Shown here: positions 8,607 to 17,806 of the stretch, one piece after another
Position numbering within the stretch: position 1 is the stretch's first letter
Layout: every line of letters begins with the position of its first letter
Source of the DNA: Nitrospiraceae bacterium
Lineage (GTDB): Bacteria; Nitrospirota; Thermodesulfovibrionia; UBA6902
DNA length: 64,000 nt
Assembly: GCA_003599275.1 (NCBI GenBank)
Contig: QZJG01000010.1
Location: 1-64,000 of the forward strand
Direction: 5' to 3'
Made by a program: the position numbers and the translations under genes
The notes under the pieces: generated by a model
Told to the model about the DNA's origin: nothing
Seen by the model: the letters and a program-made list of their open reading frames with translations, nothing else
The model's database searches: none

Positions 8607-10567
8607 TGCATTTTAACTATACGGAAAAATGGTATGTATTTATTTTATTACTTATATTGTGCCAATTCCCTATTTTCGCCGTTGCTTTGGAAACGGATAC
8701 ACATAAGAAAATAAATGAGTACATCACTGCAAATACTCTGAATGGTTTTTCACTTGATGCATATTTGAAAAATCAATTGAATTTTTCAAATGGGATAGAA
8801 GAAGAGTTTACATCAAATAAAACAAAAAAAGTTTGGGAATGGGTGCAGTTCGGTGGCGAATACGAGGACATACCATACTGGTGGATGCCTTACCTTCGGT
8901 CCGTCAACCACTTCCACAATCCTTTAACCGGACAGGGTTTCAGCGGCATATGGGGTACAGAGTTTCTTGCTGGTGAGTCCTCTATTCAATGGTCTCAAGA
9001 ACCCATTGGTACACAAAGTCCTGGAGGGCACTACTCCTGGTTTGATGTAAGGGAGTATTTCTATAACGCTCTAACATCAACTAATAAAACAGATAGAGAG
9101 AAAAATTTTACAGATACTTTCAGAGGGCTTGGGCAACTCATGCATTTAGTCGAGGACTTGTCAGTTCCTGAGCATACGAGAGACGACGGGCACTACATAT
9201 TTTATAATTATGAGAAATGGGTTAAAGAAACTATAAAGACTATTGCAGATATTTCACAGTTCACTCCAATTTATTTTGATTCATCAGCAATTGGGAATCC
9301 TAACCCTCTTGCGCCTGTCCCTGTTGCTAATCTTTTTGACACCAAACAATATAATGGGACAAATCCTATTATAACTACCTATTATTCTCAAAATTATTTT
9401 CAAAGAACCATAGGCCTTTCCGAATATACGAATGCCAATTTTCTGAGCCCTGATACTATGTTAACTGCTGACTTTCCCTATCCTAATTGGTCAAGCATAT
9501 ATGAATATGAAGAGATAATTGACAATACAGGGGAGAAGAGAACATATCTTGGCAAGTTTAAAGATGGTGAAAACATAAATCATCTTGCAGCTGGCAGATT
9601 GTTTTATAAATATCTTCCCTCTCCCCTCAGGCATTTAGGGTTAAAGCTTGATAAACGAGTTTATTCTGACTACGCCCAGAAACTCATCCCTCGCGCCGTA
9701 GGCTACTCGGCAGGGCTTTTGGATTATTTTTTCAGGGGGAAAATGGTGGCAGGGATATCGGAGCTTTTTTATGATAGTTTCTGTAATATCATAGGGATTA
9801 AGATGCCATACATTCAAAATTCTACAAATAAGGATGCCATGGGGCCTGGAAATTTAATAGTCTCCTATCAATATAAGCTGCCAGGAGGTGGAGAATTTAT
9901 TTATGGGACTTCAGACGAGAAACCATTGAATGAAAGCATCGGATCATCATACATAAGCTCTTCAGCATTTACTTTCAATTTCAACAACCCTATTCCGCCA
10001 AATGCTCAGGAGATAAAATTAACTCTTATTTTCAAGGGAAAGCTTGGCAATGAAGGCATCTACCCTTATAATAATGAATTTGCAGTGGCAGCACAGGTAT
10101 TACCCGCGATTAATAATAATTGTTCGGTGACTTACAGAGAGTTTGAATCTCTTGTAATTGTTTATCCTGGTTGGCAGAAGGTTGCCTTTAGTTATTTAAA
10201 GATCAATGGTGAGTATCGTTATGAGCCTTTACCCGAAAATCAGGTTTATGTTTTTGATTATCAGAACGTGCATCCCATTTACATTTTCGAACCTGATACT
10301 GTTATGACTATTTGGTGTGAAGATAGCTATCGTAATTTACCCGTTAAAACAGGTGATTGGGCCAAGACAATACTGTATGATTTTTTTGGGGGCCGTTTAA
10401 GGACAGTGATTTTCAATGGCAGCAAGACTGTTTACGATGACATAACAGGAGAAAATCTTGGACCATGTAATAACTGTAACGATGCTGAGCATATTGAATA
10501 CTTTTCTAAATTTGAACCGCATTGTGAGAGACTTACACCATGGGAGGAACCGCCGCCTCCTCCATAA
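8594..10567 (+). CDS. Exported zinc phospholipase C / S1-P1 nuclease-like protein
   Basis: The 657-residue protein has an N-terminal signal-like segment (hydrophobic about 14-31). Immediately after it, ETDTHKKINEYI places a His (H37) as in zinc-dependent phospholipase C-like proteins. The strongest motif is HLVEDLSVPEHTRDDGHY with H184, D188, H194 and H200, matching the H-x3-D-x5-H metal pattern of Zn-PLC/S1-P1 nuclease folds. Further on, YAQKLIPRAVGYSAGLLDYF is a recognisable block of uncharacterised members. The C-terminal ~230 residues look beta-rich and unassigned, ending in a proline-rich tail. A phospholipase or nuclease activity is inference. The start overlaps the upstream gene; nuoI follows. 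Confidence 0.6.
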   Translation: MERVVHFNYTEKWYVFILLLILCQFPIFAVALETDTHKKINEYITANTLNGFSLDAYLKNQLNFSNGIEEEFTSNKTKKVWEWVQFGGEYEDIPYWWMPYLRSVNHFHNPLTGQGFSGIWGTEFLAGESSIQWSQEPIGTQSPGGHYSWFDVREYFYNALTSTNKTDREKNFTDTFRGLGQLMHLVEDLSVPEHTRDDGHYIFYNYEKWVKETIKTIADISQFTPIYFDSSAIGNPNPLAPVPVANLFDTKQYNGTNPIITTYYSQNYFQRTIGLSEYTNANFLSPDTMLTADFPYPNWSSIYEYEEIIDNTGEKRTYLGKFKDGENINHLAAGRLFYKYLPSPLRHLGLKLDKRVYSDYAQKLIPRAVGYSAGLLDYFFRGKMVAGISELFYDSFCNIIGIKMPYIQNSTNKDAMGPGNLIVSYQYKLPGGGEFIYGTSDEKPLNESIGSSYISSSAFTFNFNNPIPPNAQEIKLTLIFKGKLGNEGIYPYNNEFAVAAQVLPAINNNCSVTYREFESLVIVYPGWQKVAFSYLKINGEYRYEPLPENQVYVFDYQNVHPIYIFEPDTVMTIWCEDSYRNLPVKTGDWAKTILYDFFGGRLRTVIFNGSKTVYDDITGENLGPCNNCNDAEHIEYFSKFEPHCERLTPWEEPPPPP

Positions 10568-10639
10568 AATTAAGGTGAAAGAATAAAGAAGAAAAGCAGG
10601 TAGCTTTTGGCTTTATGGTGGATTAAGGAATCTTTAAAA

Positions 10640-11188
10640 ATGACGACACTGGAATTAGTTAAAAAAATACTGTTCATCGAAATCCTTAAAGGGCTCGCCC
10701 TTACGCTGAAGCATTTATTCACTCCGGCGGTCACAAGGCAATACCCTGCCGAGAAGAGAGAGCCATTCCCCGGCTCGCGGGGACTCCATGCCCTTGTGAG
10801 AGATCCCGAGACGGGCAAGGCCAAGTGTGTAGGCTGCGGCCTCTGTGCGGCCATGTGCCCTTCGCAGTGCATCTATATTTATACAAGCGAGGGCGACGAC
10901 CACAAAAAGGTCGTGGACAGATATGAGGTCGAGGTGCTGCGGTGCGTCTTCTGCGCCCTGTGCGTGGAGGCATGCCCTTTCGGCGCGGTCGCACTTACCG
11001 AGCACTTTGAATATTCAGGCTACACGAGAGAAGAATTCTATTATACGAAGGAACGCCTCCTTGAAAACTGGGACAAATATATGGCGGGCGAAAAAGGCAA
11101 AAAATATTTCGAGAAATTCTGGAGGCCGAAATCCGAAGACTTCGGCGCCCCCTCTGTTTTACACGCGGAAGAGAAGGTGGGGCCATGA
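10640..11188 (+). CDS. nuoI: NADH-quinone oxidoreductase subunit I (2x[4Fe-4S])
   Basis: This ferredoxin-like subunit of the connecting module carries N6a and N6b, passing electrons from NuoG to NuoB. The ATG at 10640 is chosen because AAGGA at 10625-10629 is well spaced and the protein (182 residues) then starts like the family. An in-frame upstream start at 10607 would add 11 unconserved residues. Two CX2CX2CX3C sets are visible: C63/66/69/73 and C102/105/108/112, each followed by P. It follows the three-gene insertion and overlaps nuoJ by 4 bp. Confidence 0.95.
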   Translation: MTTLELVKKILFIEILKGLALTLKHLFTPAVTRQYPAEKREPFPGSRGLHALVRDPETGKAKCVGCGLCAAMCPSQCIYIYTSEGDDHKKVVDRYEVEVLRCVFCALCVEACPFGAVALTEHFEYSGYTREEFYYTKERLLENWDKYMAGEKGKKYFEKFWRPKSEDFGAPSVLHAEEKVGP

Positions 11189-11700
11189 CTTTATCTCAGG
11201 GTTTCTTCGCGTATTTTGCGGGGATGATTACCATATTGTCTCTGCTTGTGGTGACAAGGAAGAACCCGGTCCACAGCGTCCTGTGGATGCTGGTAATGTT
11301 TCTCCACATAGCGGGTCTCTATCTTTTGCTGAATGCCGAGTTTCTGGCCGCCATCCAGATTATCGTATATGCGGGGGCCATTCTCGTTCTGTTCCTCTTT
11401 GTCATCATGCTGCTTAATCTGCGCGGAGAGGAGACTGAAAAGAGGTTCCAGAAGCAGTGGCCCTTCGGTCTCGGGGCTGCAGCGGCGCTGGGCGTTTTTC
11501 TTGTCCTGATAACCGGCAATATCACAGTACTTCCTCCGCCGGGGCCGTACACAGTGGAGGCGATAAGGTCGGAAGGCAGCATAATGACGATAGGAAAGGT
11601 ATTATATACGGATTTCCTGATGCCCTTTGAGATAGCGTCGCTGATATTGCTCGTGGCCATAATAGGTGCGGTAGTTTTGGCAAAGAAGAGACTGGAATAG
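11185..11700 (+). CDS. nuoJ: NADH-quinone oxidoreductase subunit J
   Basis: This 171-residue membrane subunit has five predicted helices. The central IQIIVYAGAILVLFLFVIML is the family hallmark, a pi-bulge-containing helix near the E-channel. It starts inside the nuoI stop (ATGA overlap), indicating translational coupling. nuoK follows 10 bp later. It contributes to the proton path at the base of the membrane arm. Confidence 0.96.
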   Translation: MTLSQGFFAYFAGMITILSLLVVTRKNPVHSVLWMLVMFLHIAGLYLLLNAEFLAAIQIIVYAGAILVLFLFVIMLLNLRGEETEKRFQKQWPFGLGAAAALGVFLVLITGNITVLPPPGPYTVEAIRSEGSIMTIGKVLYTDFLMPFEIASLILLVAIIGAVVLAKKRLE

Positions 11701-11710
11701 GAGGTTTTGA

Positions 11711-12013
11711 TTGGTCCCGTTAAACTGGTATATAATCTTGAGCGCGGTAGTGTTCAGTATAGGCGTGTTCGGTTTTCTTTCGAGGCGCAATTTGATAATG
11801 ATATTTATTTCCATTGAGCTTATGCTGAATTCTGTCAACATAAGCCTTGTGGCCTTCAGTCACTATCTGCAGTCCATGAGGGGACAGATACTCGTATTCT
11901 TCGTCATTACGGTTGCGGCTGCCGAGGCAGCGATTGGGCTGGCAATACTGATAGCGTATTACAGAAATCATCCCACTATCAGGGTGGATGAGATAAATTT
12001 ACTGAAAGGGTAG
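11711..12013 (+). CDS. nuoK: NADH-quinone oxidoreductase subunit K
   Basis: This small MrpC-like membrane subunit has 100 residues and three transmembrane helices. [17 protein letters not shown] contains the conserved membrane glutamate, and a second conserved region, [14 protein letters not shown], carries the second one. The start is TTG at 11711, supported by a strong AGGAGG at 11699-11704 with 6-nt spacing. After it comes a 163-bp gap holding a dispersed repeat before nuoL. Confidence 0.95.
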   Translation: MVPLNWYIILSAVVFSIGVFGFLSRRNLIMIFISIELMLNSVNISLVAFSHYLQSMRGQILVFFVITVAAAEAAIGLAILIAYYRNHPTIRVDEINLLKG

Positions 12014-12057
12014 AAAGGTTTAAAACACGTGACAAGGTATGAGATGAGTTCCATGAT

Positions 12058-12140
12058 GTCTTTGCGAGGAAAAAATAGCGACGAAGCAATCTCACGTGAA
12101 AAGAGAGATTGCCACGCCCCCTTCGGGTGCTCGCAATGAC
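12058..12140. repeat. GCAATCTC-type palindromic repeat
   Basis: The nuoK-nuoL gap contains TTTGCGAGG...GCGACGAAGCAATCTC followed by GAGATTGC...GCAATGAC, an imperfect ~80-bp palindrome. A related unit (CATTGCGAGG, GCAATCTC, GCGGATTGC) lies inside the MITE-like element at 37415-37617. Confidence 0.65.
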
Positions 12141-12176
12141 AAGTAATTCATCCGGGAGCTAATTAAGGTATAGCAT

Positions 12177-14099
12177 ATGCTGAAATACACTTTGATTCCA
12201 TTACTGCCGTTACTTTCTTTCATCATCAACATCCTGCTCGGCAGGAACGTTATAAAAGACAAGGCGCACTGGATAGCGGTGCCGGCGGTGTTCGGCTCTT
12301 TCATCCTCGCAGTCGGGGCCTTTATGGACGTGCGCGCAGGGAATGTCATAAATATAAACATCTACGAATGGATCGTCTCCGGTAATTTCCATGTCTCTGT
12401 CGGATTTCTCATAGACCAGCTTACCGCAATAATGCTGATCGTCGTAACGTCCATCAGCACTCTTATTTTCATCTATTCAATAGGCTACATGCATGGAGAC
12501 GGGGGATATTACCGCTTCTTCTCTTATCTGAGCCTCTTTGTATTCTCGATGCTCGTCCTTGTTATGGCGAACAATTTCCTCCTCCTTTATTTCGGATGGG
12601 AGGCGGTCGGCCTCTGCTCGTATTTCCTTATCGGCTTCTGGTTCCACAAGAAGTCCGCTGCCGACGCAGGCAAAAAGGCGTTCATCGTCAACAGGTTCGG
12701 CGACTTCGGTTTCGGCCTTGGTGTCATACTTGTCTTTCTTACATACGGAAGCCTCGAATATGTTGAGGTATTCAGAAATGCAAACAGTGTTATGGGGCAG
12801 ACCATAAATATCTTCGGCAGCGATGTCAGCCTTATCACACTGATATGTCTGCTGCTCTTCTGCGGCGCCGTGGGTAAATCAGCCCAGATGCCGCTTCATG
12901 TATGGCTGCCTGATGCGATGGAAGGCCCGACGCCGGTCTCGGCGCTTATACATGCGGCGACGATGGTCACTGCGGGCGTGTTTATGGTGGCCCGCTGCAA
13001 TCCCCTTTTCAGCCTCTCTCACACGGCAATGAACACAGTGGCAATCGTGGGGGGAGTGACAGCGATATTTGCCGCCTCCATTGGACTTGTGCAAAACGAT
13101 ATTAAACGCGTCATAGCATATTCAACCGTGAGCCAGCTTGGGTACATGTTTTTGGCCCTTGGAGTAGGCGCTTACTCTGCGGGTGTCTTTCATCTTTATA
13201 CCCATGCGTATTTCAAGGCGTTGCTTTTCCTTGGATCGGGAAGCGTCATCCATGCGCTTAGCAATGAGCAGAATATGCAGAAGATGGGCGGATTGAAAAA
13301 ATACATGCCCGTGACTTATACGGTTTTTATATTAGCTACACTGAGCATTACAGGCGTCCCCGGATTCGCGGGCTTCTTCAGCAAGGACGAGATACTCTGG
13401 AGGGCCTATTCAAGCGGAGAACTCGGGAAGTTCCTCTGGCTGCTGGCTACTGTTGCGGCCCTTATGACGGCATTCTATTCATGGAGACTTATTTTCATGA
13501 CATTCCACGGCAAGTTCCGGGGCACGCATGAACAGGAGCATCATCTGCATGAGTCACCCAAAGTAATAACCGTTCCTTTAATGGCGCTTGCTGTTGGGGC
13601 AGTTGCTGCAGGGTGGGTGGGGATCCCGCCGCTGCTTATGGAGCACGGAGACAAAATCGGGGAGTTCCTTGGTCCTGTGCTTGGTCATCCTCATGGCGAA
13701 GGCACCCATGCCGAAGAGCTGATGGTCATGGGCGCATCCATATTTGTTGCGTTGGCGGGATGGTATCTGGCATATGTTATGTACGTGAAGAAACCTTATT
13801 TGCCCGGCGAGCTGGGCTCGAAGTTTTTACCCGTTTACGGCCTGCTGTACAATAAGTACTGGATTGATGAGCTTTACAGCAAGGCCTTTGTCCAGCCTGT
13901 TCTTAAATTGTCGGACAAGGTAATTCTCGGGTTCGTCGATAAAGGAATAATTGAAGGCATTGTAAACGGCGTACCCAACCTGATAGGGGCCTTCGGCAGC
14001 AGTTTAAGAAAGATACAGACGGGGTTATTGTCCAATTACGGACTTGTCATGGCAGCAGGGGCGATAGCGATAATAGGGTACATGATTTTCATGGGATAG
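12177..14099 (+). CDS. nuoL: NADH-quinone oxidoreductase subunit L
   Basis: This is the distal antiporter-like proton-pumping subunit, 640 residues with about 16 membrane helices and the long lateral C-terminal helix region. FGWEAVGLCSYFLIGFW holds the key membrane glutamate. Another family block is KSAQMPLHVWLPDAMEGPTP, with its conserved lysine and WLPDAM. HAATMVTAGVFM and TYAYFK-like HAYFKALLF blocks are typical of NuoL/MrpA. A His-rich stretch (HEQEHHLHESP) sits in a loop near residue 445. The ATG at 12177 gives the usual N-terminus. nuoM follows after a repeat-filled gap. Confidence 0.96.
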   Translation: MLKYTLIPLLPLLSFIINILLGRNVIKDKAHWIAVPAVFGSFILAVGAFMDVRAGNVININIYEWIVSGNFHVSVGFLIDQLTAIMLIVVTSISTLIFIYSIGYMHGDGGYYRFFSYLSLFVFSMLVLVMANNFLLLYFGWEAVGLCSYFLIGFWFHKKSAADAGKKAFIVNRFGDFGFGLGVILVFLTYGSLEYVEVFRNANSVMGQTINIFGSDVSLITLICLLLFCGAVGKSAQMPLHVWLPDAMEGPTPVSALIHAATMVTAGVFMVARCNPLFSLSHTAMNTVAIVGGVTAIFAASIGLVQNDIKRVIAYSTVSQLGYMFLALGVGAYSAGVFHLYTHAYFKALLFLGSGSVIHALSNEQNMQKMGGLKKYMPVTYTVFILATLSITGVPGFAGFFSKDEILWRAYSSGELGKFLWLLATVAALMTAFYSWRLIFMTFHGKFRGTHEQEHHLHESPKVITVPLMALAVGAVAAGWVGIPPLLMEHGDKIGEFLGPVLGHPHGEGTHAEELMVMGASIFVALAGWYLAYVMYVKKPYLPGELGSKFLPVYGLLYNKYWIDELYSKAFVQPVLKLSDKVILGFVDKGIIEGIVNGVPNLIGAFGSSLRKIQTGLLSNYGLVMAAGAIAIIGYMIFMG

Positions 14100-14105
14100 G
14101 AATTA

Positions 14106-14225
14106 ACCACTGAAGACACAGAGAATGAAGAATAAATTTTATCCACAGATTTCACAGATAACACAGAGTAGAAGACAAACTTTCTTTATTAAATCTGTGC
14201 CAATCTGCGTAATCTGCGGATGTGG
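14106..14225. repeat. Dispersed CACAGATT-type repeat
   Basis: The nuoL-nuoM gap (14100-14246) consists of CCACTGAAGACACAGAG, ATCCACAGATTTCACAGATAAC and AATCTGTGCCAATCTGCGTAATCTGCGGATGTGG. This is an imperfect inverted arrangement of CACAGATT/AATCTGTG and ATCCACAG/CTGCGGAT units. It resembles the short dispersed repeats seen in many deltaproteobacterial and Nitrospirota genomes. No gene is seen in it. Confidence 0.6.
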
Positions 14226-14246
14226 TCTTTTTTTTGAGGTAACTGA

Positions 14247-15794
14247 ATGGAACATGTGATTTATAATCAACTGAGTTATCCGATTCTCACGTATACGGTG
14301 TTCCTGCCCGTGGCGGGCGCGCTGCTTCTGCTATTCATGAGGAATGCGACTTTGATAAGGCTCACTACACTTATCGTGACGGTCGCCGCTTTCATCATTT
14401 CCCTGCCGCTTTTATCGAATTTCGACAAGACGTCATACAAGATGCAGTTTGTGGAGAAACATGAATGGATACCTTCATGGGGGATCAATTATTTTATAGG
14501 AATTGACGGCATCAGCATACTTTTCATATTTCTCACAACTCTGCTGAGTGTCCTGTGCGTGCTTGTTTCGTGGAAGGCGATTGAGACCAAGGCAAAGGAA
14601 TTTCACATCGCCATCCTTATTCTGGAGGCAGGCATGTTAGGCGTTTTTGTCGCCCTGGATTTCTTTCTCTTCTATATTTTCTGGGAGGCGATGCTGATTC
14701 CCATGTTCCTTCTGATAGGGGTGTGGGGCGGCCAGCAGAGGGTATATGCCGCAATAAAGTTTTTCCTCTATACGCTTGCGGGAAGTGTGCTCATGCTTGT
14801 CGGTATTGTGGTCCTGTACTTCAAGGGCGGCAATACTCTCGATATCCTGACGCTGAGCTCTGTCCGGTATCCGCTGCAATTGCAGTTATGGCTGTTTATG
14901 GCATTCTTTGCTGCCTTTGCGGTAAAGGTCCCGATGTTCCCCTTTCATACATGGCTGCCTGACGCGCATACGGAAGCGCCTACAGCCGGAAGCGTGGTCC
15001 TTGCGGGGGTGCTGCTTAAGATGGGGGCCTACGGCTTCCTGAGGTTTTCGATACCGATGTTCCCTGACGCAACGAGGTTTTTCATGAAGCCGATCCTTAT
15101 ACTGTCCGTTGTCGGGATCATATACGGTGCGCTTGTATGCCTCGCGCAGAAAGACCTTAAACGTCTTATCGCTTATTCGAGCGTAAGTCACATGGGGTTT
15201 GTGACGCTCGGCATCTTTGCCATGAATTCACAGGGAGTGGAAGGCGGGATACTCCAGATGCTGAACCACGGCGTCATCACCGGCGCGCTGTTTTTGATGA
15301 TAGGAATTATTTATGAGAGGACGCATACGAGGCAGATTTCCGATTACGGAGGGTTTGCGGGTCTGACTCCCTGGTACGCGGGATTTTTCATGATACTCAC
15401 CTTTGCCTCCATAGGACTGCCCGGGATGAACGGTTTTATCGGTGAGTTTTTAATATTGTTCGGGGCGTTTAAGGCCCAAAAGGTCATGGGAGTGCTTGCG
15501 GCAACAGGAGTCATACTCGGGGCCGGGTACATGCTGTGGCTTTATCAGAGGGTCTTTTTTGAGAAGACCAATCCCGACTGGACTTCAGGCCATCACCACG
15601 TCCGGGATTTAAACCTGAGAGAGGTGATTACACTGGTCCCTCTGATCGCGCTTATTTTCTGGATAGGATTTTATCCCGACGTCTGCCTCAGTTATATGCA
15701 CTCGTCAGTGGAGCATTTAATCGAAAATATGAACACGAGCGCTTATGCCGGAAAAGACGGCCTGCTTGCACGACATATCATGGAGAGTTTCTGA
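14247..15794 (+). CDS. nuoM: NADH-quinone oxidoreductase subunit M
   Basis: This second antiporter-like proton-pumping subunit has 515 residues and about 14 membrane helices. FYIFWEAMLIPMFLLIGVWG carries the conserved glutamate. KVPMFPFHTWLPDAHTEAPT has the conserved lysine and WLPDAH signature, and AYSSVSHMGFV is also typical. GTG/ATG ambiguity does not arise: the ATG at 14247 follows TGAGGTAA. The stop overlaps the nuoN start by one base (TGATG), a tight coupling. Only one nuoM is present here. Confidence 0.96.
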   Translation: MEHVIYNQLSYPILTYTVFLPVAGALLLLFMRNATLIRLTTLIVTVAAFIISLPLLSNFDKTSYKMQFVEKHEWIPSWGINYFIGIDGISILFIFLTTLLSVLCVLVSWKAIETKAKEFHIAILILEAGMLGVFVALDFFLFYIFWEAMLIPMFLLIGVWGGQQRVYAAIKFFLYTLAGSVLMLVGIVVLYFKGGNTLDILTLSSVRYPLQLQLWLFMAFFAAFAVKVPMFPFHTWLPDAHTEAPTAGSVVLAGVLLKMGAYGFLRFSIPMFPDATRFFMKPILILSVVGIIYGALVCLAQKDLKRLIAYSSVSHMGFVTLGIFAMNSQGVEGGILQMLNHGVITGALFLMIGIIYERTHTRQISDYGGFAGLTPWYAGFFMILTFASIGLPGMNGFIGEFLILFGAFKAQKVMGVLAATGVILGAGYMLWLYQRVFFEKTNPDWTSGHHHVRDLNLREVITLVPLIALIFWIGFYPDVCLSYMHSSVEHLIENMNTSAYAGKDGLLARHIMESF

Positions 15795-17239
15795 TGGACA
15801 CTACAAGCAAACTTTTTGATCTCATCCCTGTATTGCCGGAGCTCACAATGATGAGCGTCGCCCTGGTCCTGCTGCTGCTCGATCTCATCGTAAAGAAAAA
15901 AGAGGTCATCGCCCTTGTCGGGATAGCGGGCGCCCTCGTCGCATTTTACGGCACCTGCAAGCTTTATGGTCTTACCGAACCTCAGAGCGTCTTTGCGAAT
16001 ATGTTTGTGCTGGACGGCTATTCCAATTTCTTCAAGCTGATATTTTATCTGAACGTCATCCTGACGATCTGCATTTCCCTCAAATATATGGCGGTCGAAA
16101 AGGCTTCGCTGGGCGAATATTACGCGCTCCTCTTTTTTGCTACTACAGGCATGATGATTATGGCTTCTGCTGCGGACCTGATCGTATTGTATCTCGGTCT
16201 TGAATTGATGGCGCTCTCTACATACATACTTGCCGGTTTTGTCAGAAAGCAGCCGCGCTCCAACGAGGCCGCGCTGAAATATTTTTTCCTGGGCGCCTTC
16301 TCCTCTGCCTTTCTCCTGTACGGCATTTCTCTCACTTACGGCCTTACGGGGACCACCAATCTCAAGGAGATAGCCGTTGCGCTTCAGACGCTTAATATCA
16401 CAGGCAGCCCCATAGTTTTTTTAGGCGTCATATTTTTTATCGTCGCCTTCGGGTTCAAGATTGCGCTCGTCCCGTTTCACATGTGGGCGCCTGATGTTTA
16501 TGAAGGAGCGCCTACGTCCATAACCGCCTTTATGTCCGTCGGGCCGAAAGCAGCCGGATTTGCGGTCATGGGAAGGGTGCTGTTTGACGCCTTTGGAGGT
16601 CTGCAGGTACAGTGGAGCAGCATACTGATACCCGTGGCCGTTATTACAATGGCCGTTGGAAGCATCATCGCCCTGGCCCAGACAAATATAAAAAGAATGC
16701 TCGCCTACAGTTCCATTGCTCACGCCGGATATATGCTCCTCGGTGTTATCTCCGGTACGCCCGGCGGGCTTACAAGCACCGTTAATTATCTGATGATTTA
16801 TGCCCTTATGAATATGGGGGCGTTTGCGGTAGTAATCATGCTGCGAAGGGAAGGGTTTCAGGGTGAGAACCTTGAAGACTACATGGGACTTGCAAAGGGC
16901 CATCCCCTGGCGTCCGCGCTGATGCTTATCTTCATGTTCTCCCTTACGGGGATCCCGCCTACGGCAGGGTTTATCGGGAAGTTCTATGTCTTTATGGAGG
17001 CGATCAGGGCGGGCCATACGTCTCTTGCCGTCATAGCTGTCATGTTCAGCGTAATATCCGCGTTCTTCTATCTCAGGGTGGTCATGTATATGTACATGAA
17101 AGACCCGAAGGAAGAGGTTGTGCTTACCACGTCAAATTCCATGAACTTTGCACTCGCAGTGACTGCGGTCATGGTTATACTGTTAGGCGTTTTCCCCTCT
17201 CTCCTGCTTGACCTGGTGAGGTCTTCGATTTTGGGATGA
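15794..17239 (+). CDS. nuoN: NADH-quinone oxidoreductase subunit N
   Basis: This third antiporter-like subunit has 481 residues and about 14 helices. YLGLELMALSTYILAGF contains the conserved glutamate. KIALVPFHMWAPDVYEGAPT is the WAPDVYEGAP signature that separates NuoN from NuoL/M, and AYSSIAHAGYMLLG follows. It is coupled to nuoM through a one-base overlap and ends the nuo operon; the next gene is a PilZ protein 62 bp downstream. No convincing intrinsic terminator is seen after the stop. Confidence 0.96.
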   Translation: MDTTSKLFDLIPVLPELTMMSVALVLLLLDLIVKKKEVIALVGIAGALVAFYGTCKLYGLTEPQSVFANMFVLDGYSNFFKLIFYLNVILTICISLKYMAVEKASLGEYYALLFFATTGMMIMASAADLIVLYLGLELMALSTYILAGFVRKQPRSNEAALKYFFLGAFSSAFLLYGISLTYGLTGTTNLKEIAVALQTLNITGSPIVFLGVIFFIVAFGFKIALVPFHMWAPDVYEGAPTSITAFMSVGPKAAGFAVMGRVLFDAFGGLQVQWSSILIPVAVITMAVGSIIALAQTNIKRMLAYSSIAHAGYMLLGVISGTPGGLTSTVNYLMIYALMNMGAFAVVIMLRREGFQGENLEDYMGLAKGHPLASALMLIFMFSLTGIPPTAGFIGKFYVFMEAIRAGHTSLAVIAVMFSVISAFFYLRVVMYMYMKDPKEEVVLTTSNSMNFALAVTAVMVILLGVFPSLLLDLVRSSILG

Positions 17240-17301
17240 CCGTCGGGCCGGCATGGAAAATTTCTCTTGACTAATTAACGCTGTTTCCAGTATGTTTACC
17301 T

Positions 17302-17628
17302 ATGCCTTTGAATGAGAAAAGAAAGGACGTCAGGGTCGCAAAGAGGCTGGAAGTTAAATTTCACTCGACGTCCGAGAATACGGCCATAACCAGCGACCTG
17401 TCCGAGAACGGCCTGTTCATTACGACCTGCAAAGGGGTTGACCCCGGCAACACCATAGACATAAGGCTGCATCTGCCCAATTCGGATGCGCTTTGCATAT
17501 CGGGCAAGGTTGTCAGAAATATAAAAGCATCCCAGGATGTTAACGGCGAATCCAGGAAAGGGATGGGAATCGAGATCATAAATCCTCCGGGGGATTTTAT
17601 AAACTTTATTGGATCTCTTCTTAAGTAG
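17302..17628 (+). CDS. PilZ-domain protein
   Basis: This 108-residue single-domain PilZ protein is a probable cyclic-di-GMP effector. The N-terminal RKDVRVAKR supplies the RxxxR-type arginines and DLSENGLFI matches the D/N-x-S-x-x-G motif, the two elements that bind c-di-GMP in PilZ domains. The beta-barrel pattern continues through ISGKVVRN and GMGIEI. There is no fused output domain, so it probably acts by protein contact. It is downstream of nuoN on the same strand; a functional link is not evident. Confidence 0.85.
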   Translation: MPLNEKRKDVRVAKRLEVKFHSTSENTAITSDLSENGLFITTCKGVDPGNTIDIRLHLPNSDALCISGKVVRNIKASQDVNGESRKGMGIEIINPPGDFINFIGSLLK

Positions 17629-17667
17629 TTAACATTGTTGATCCACGCAAAACCAATGCCTTGTCTG

Positions 17668-17745
17668 TGTCATTCCGGCTTGCCTGCCGGTAGGCGGGTC
17701 CGGAATTTTTCTTGCGGAAGGACTCCCGACAAGCGGGAGTGGCAG
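17668..17745. repeat. GTCATTCCGG-type palindromic repeat
   Basis: The gap after the PilZ gene contains GTCATTCCGGCTTGCCTGCC...GTCCGGAAT and CTCCCGACAAGCGGGAG, a diverged copy of the intergenic palindrome found at 1194 and 2550. A further CCCGGC/GCCGGG hairpin lies at 17781-17797. Confidence 0.55.
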
Positions 17746-17806
17746 TCATAGAGGACATTTTTTTATGAGTGAGTCAATAGCCCGGCAATTAGCCGGGGTG
17801 TCAGGG

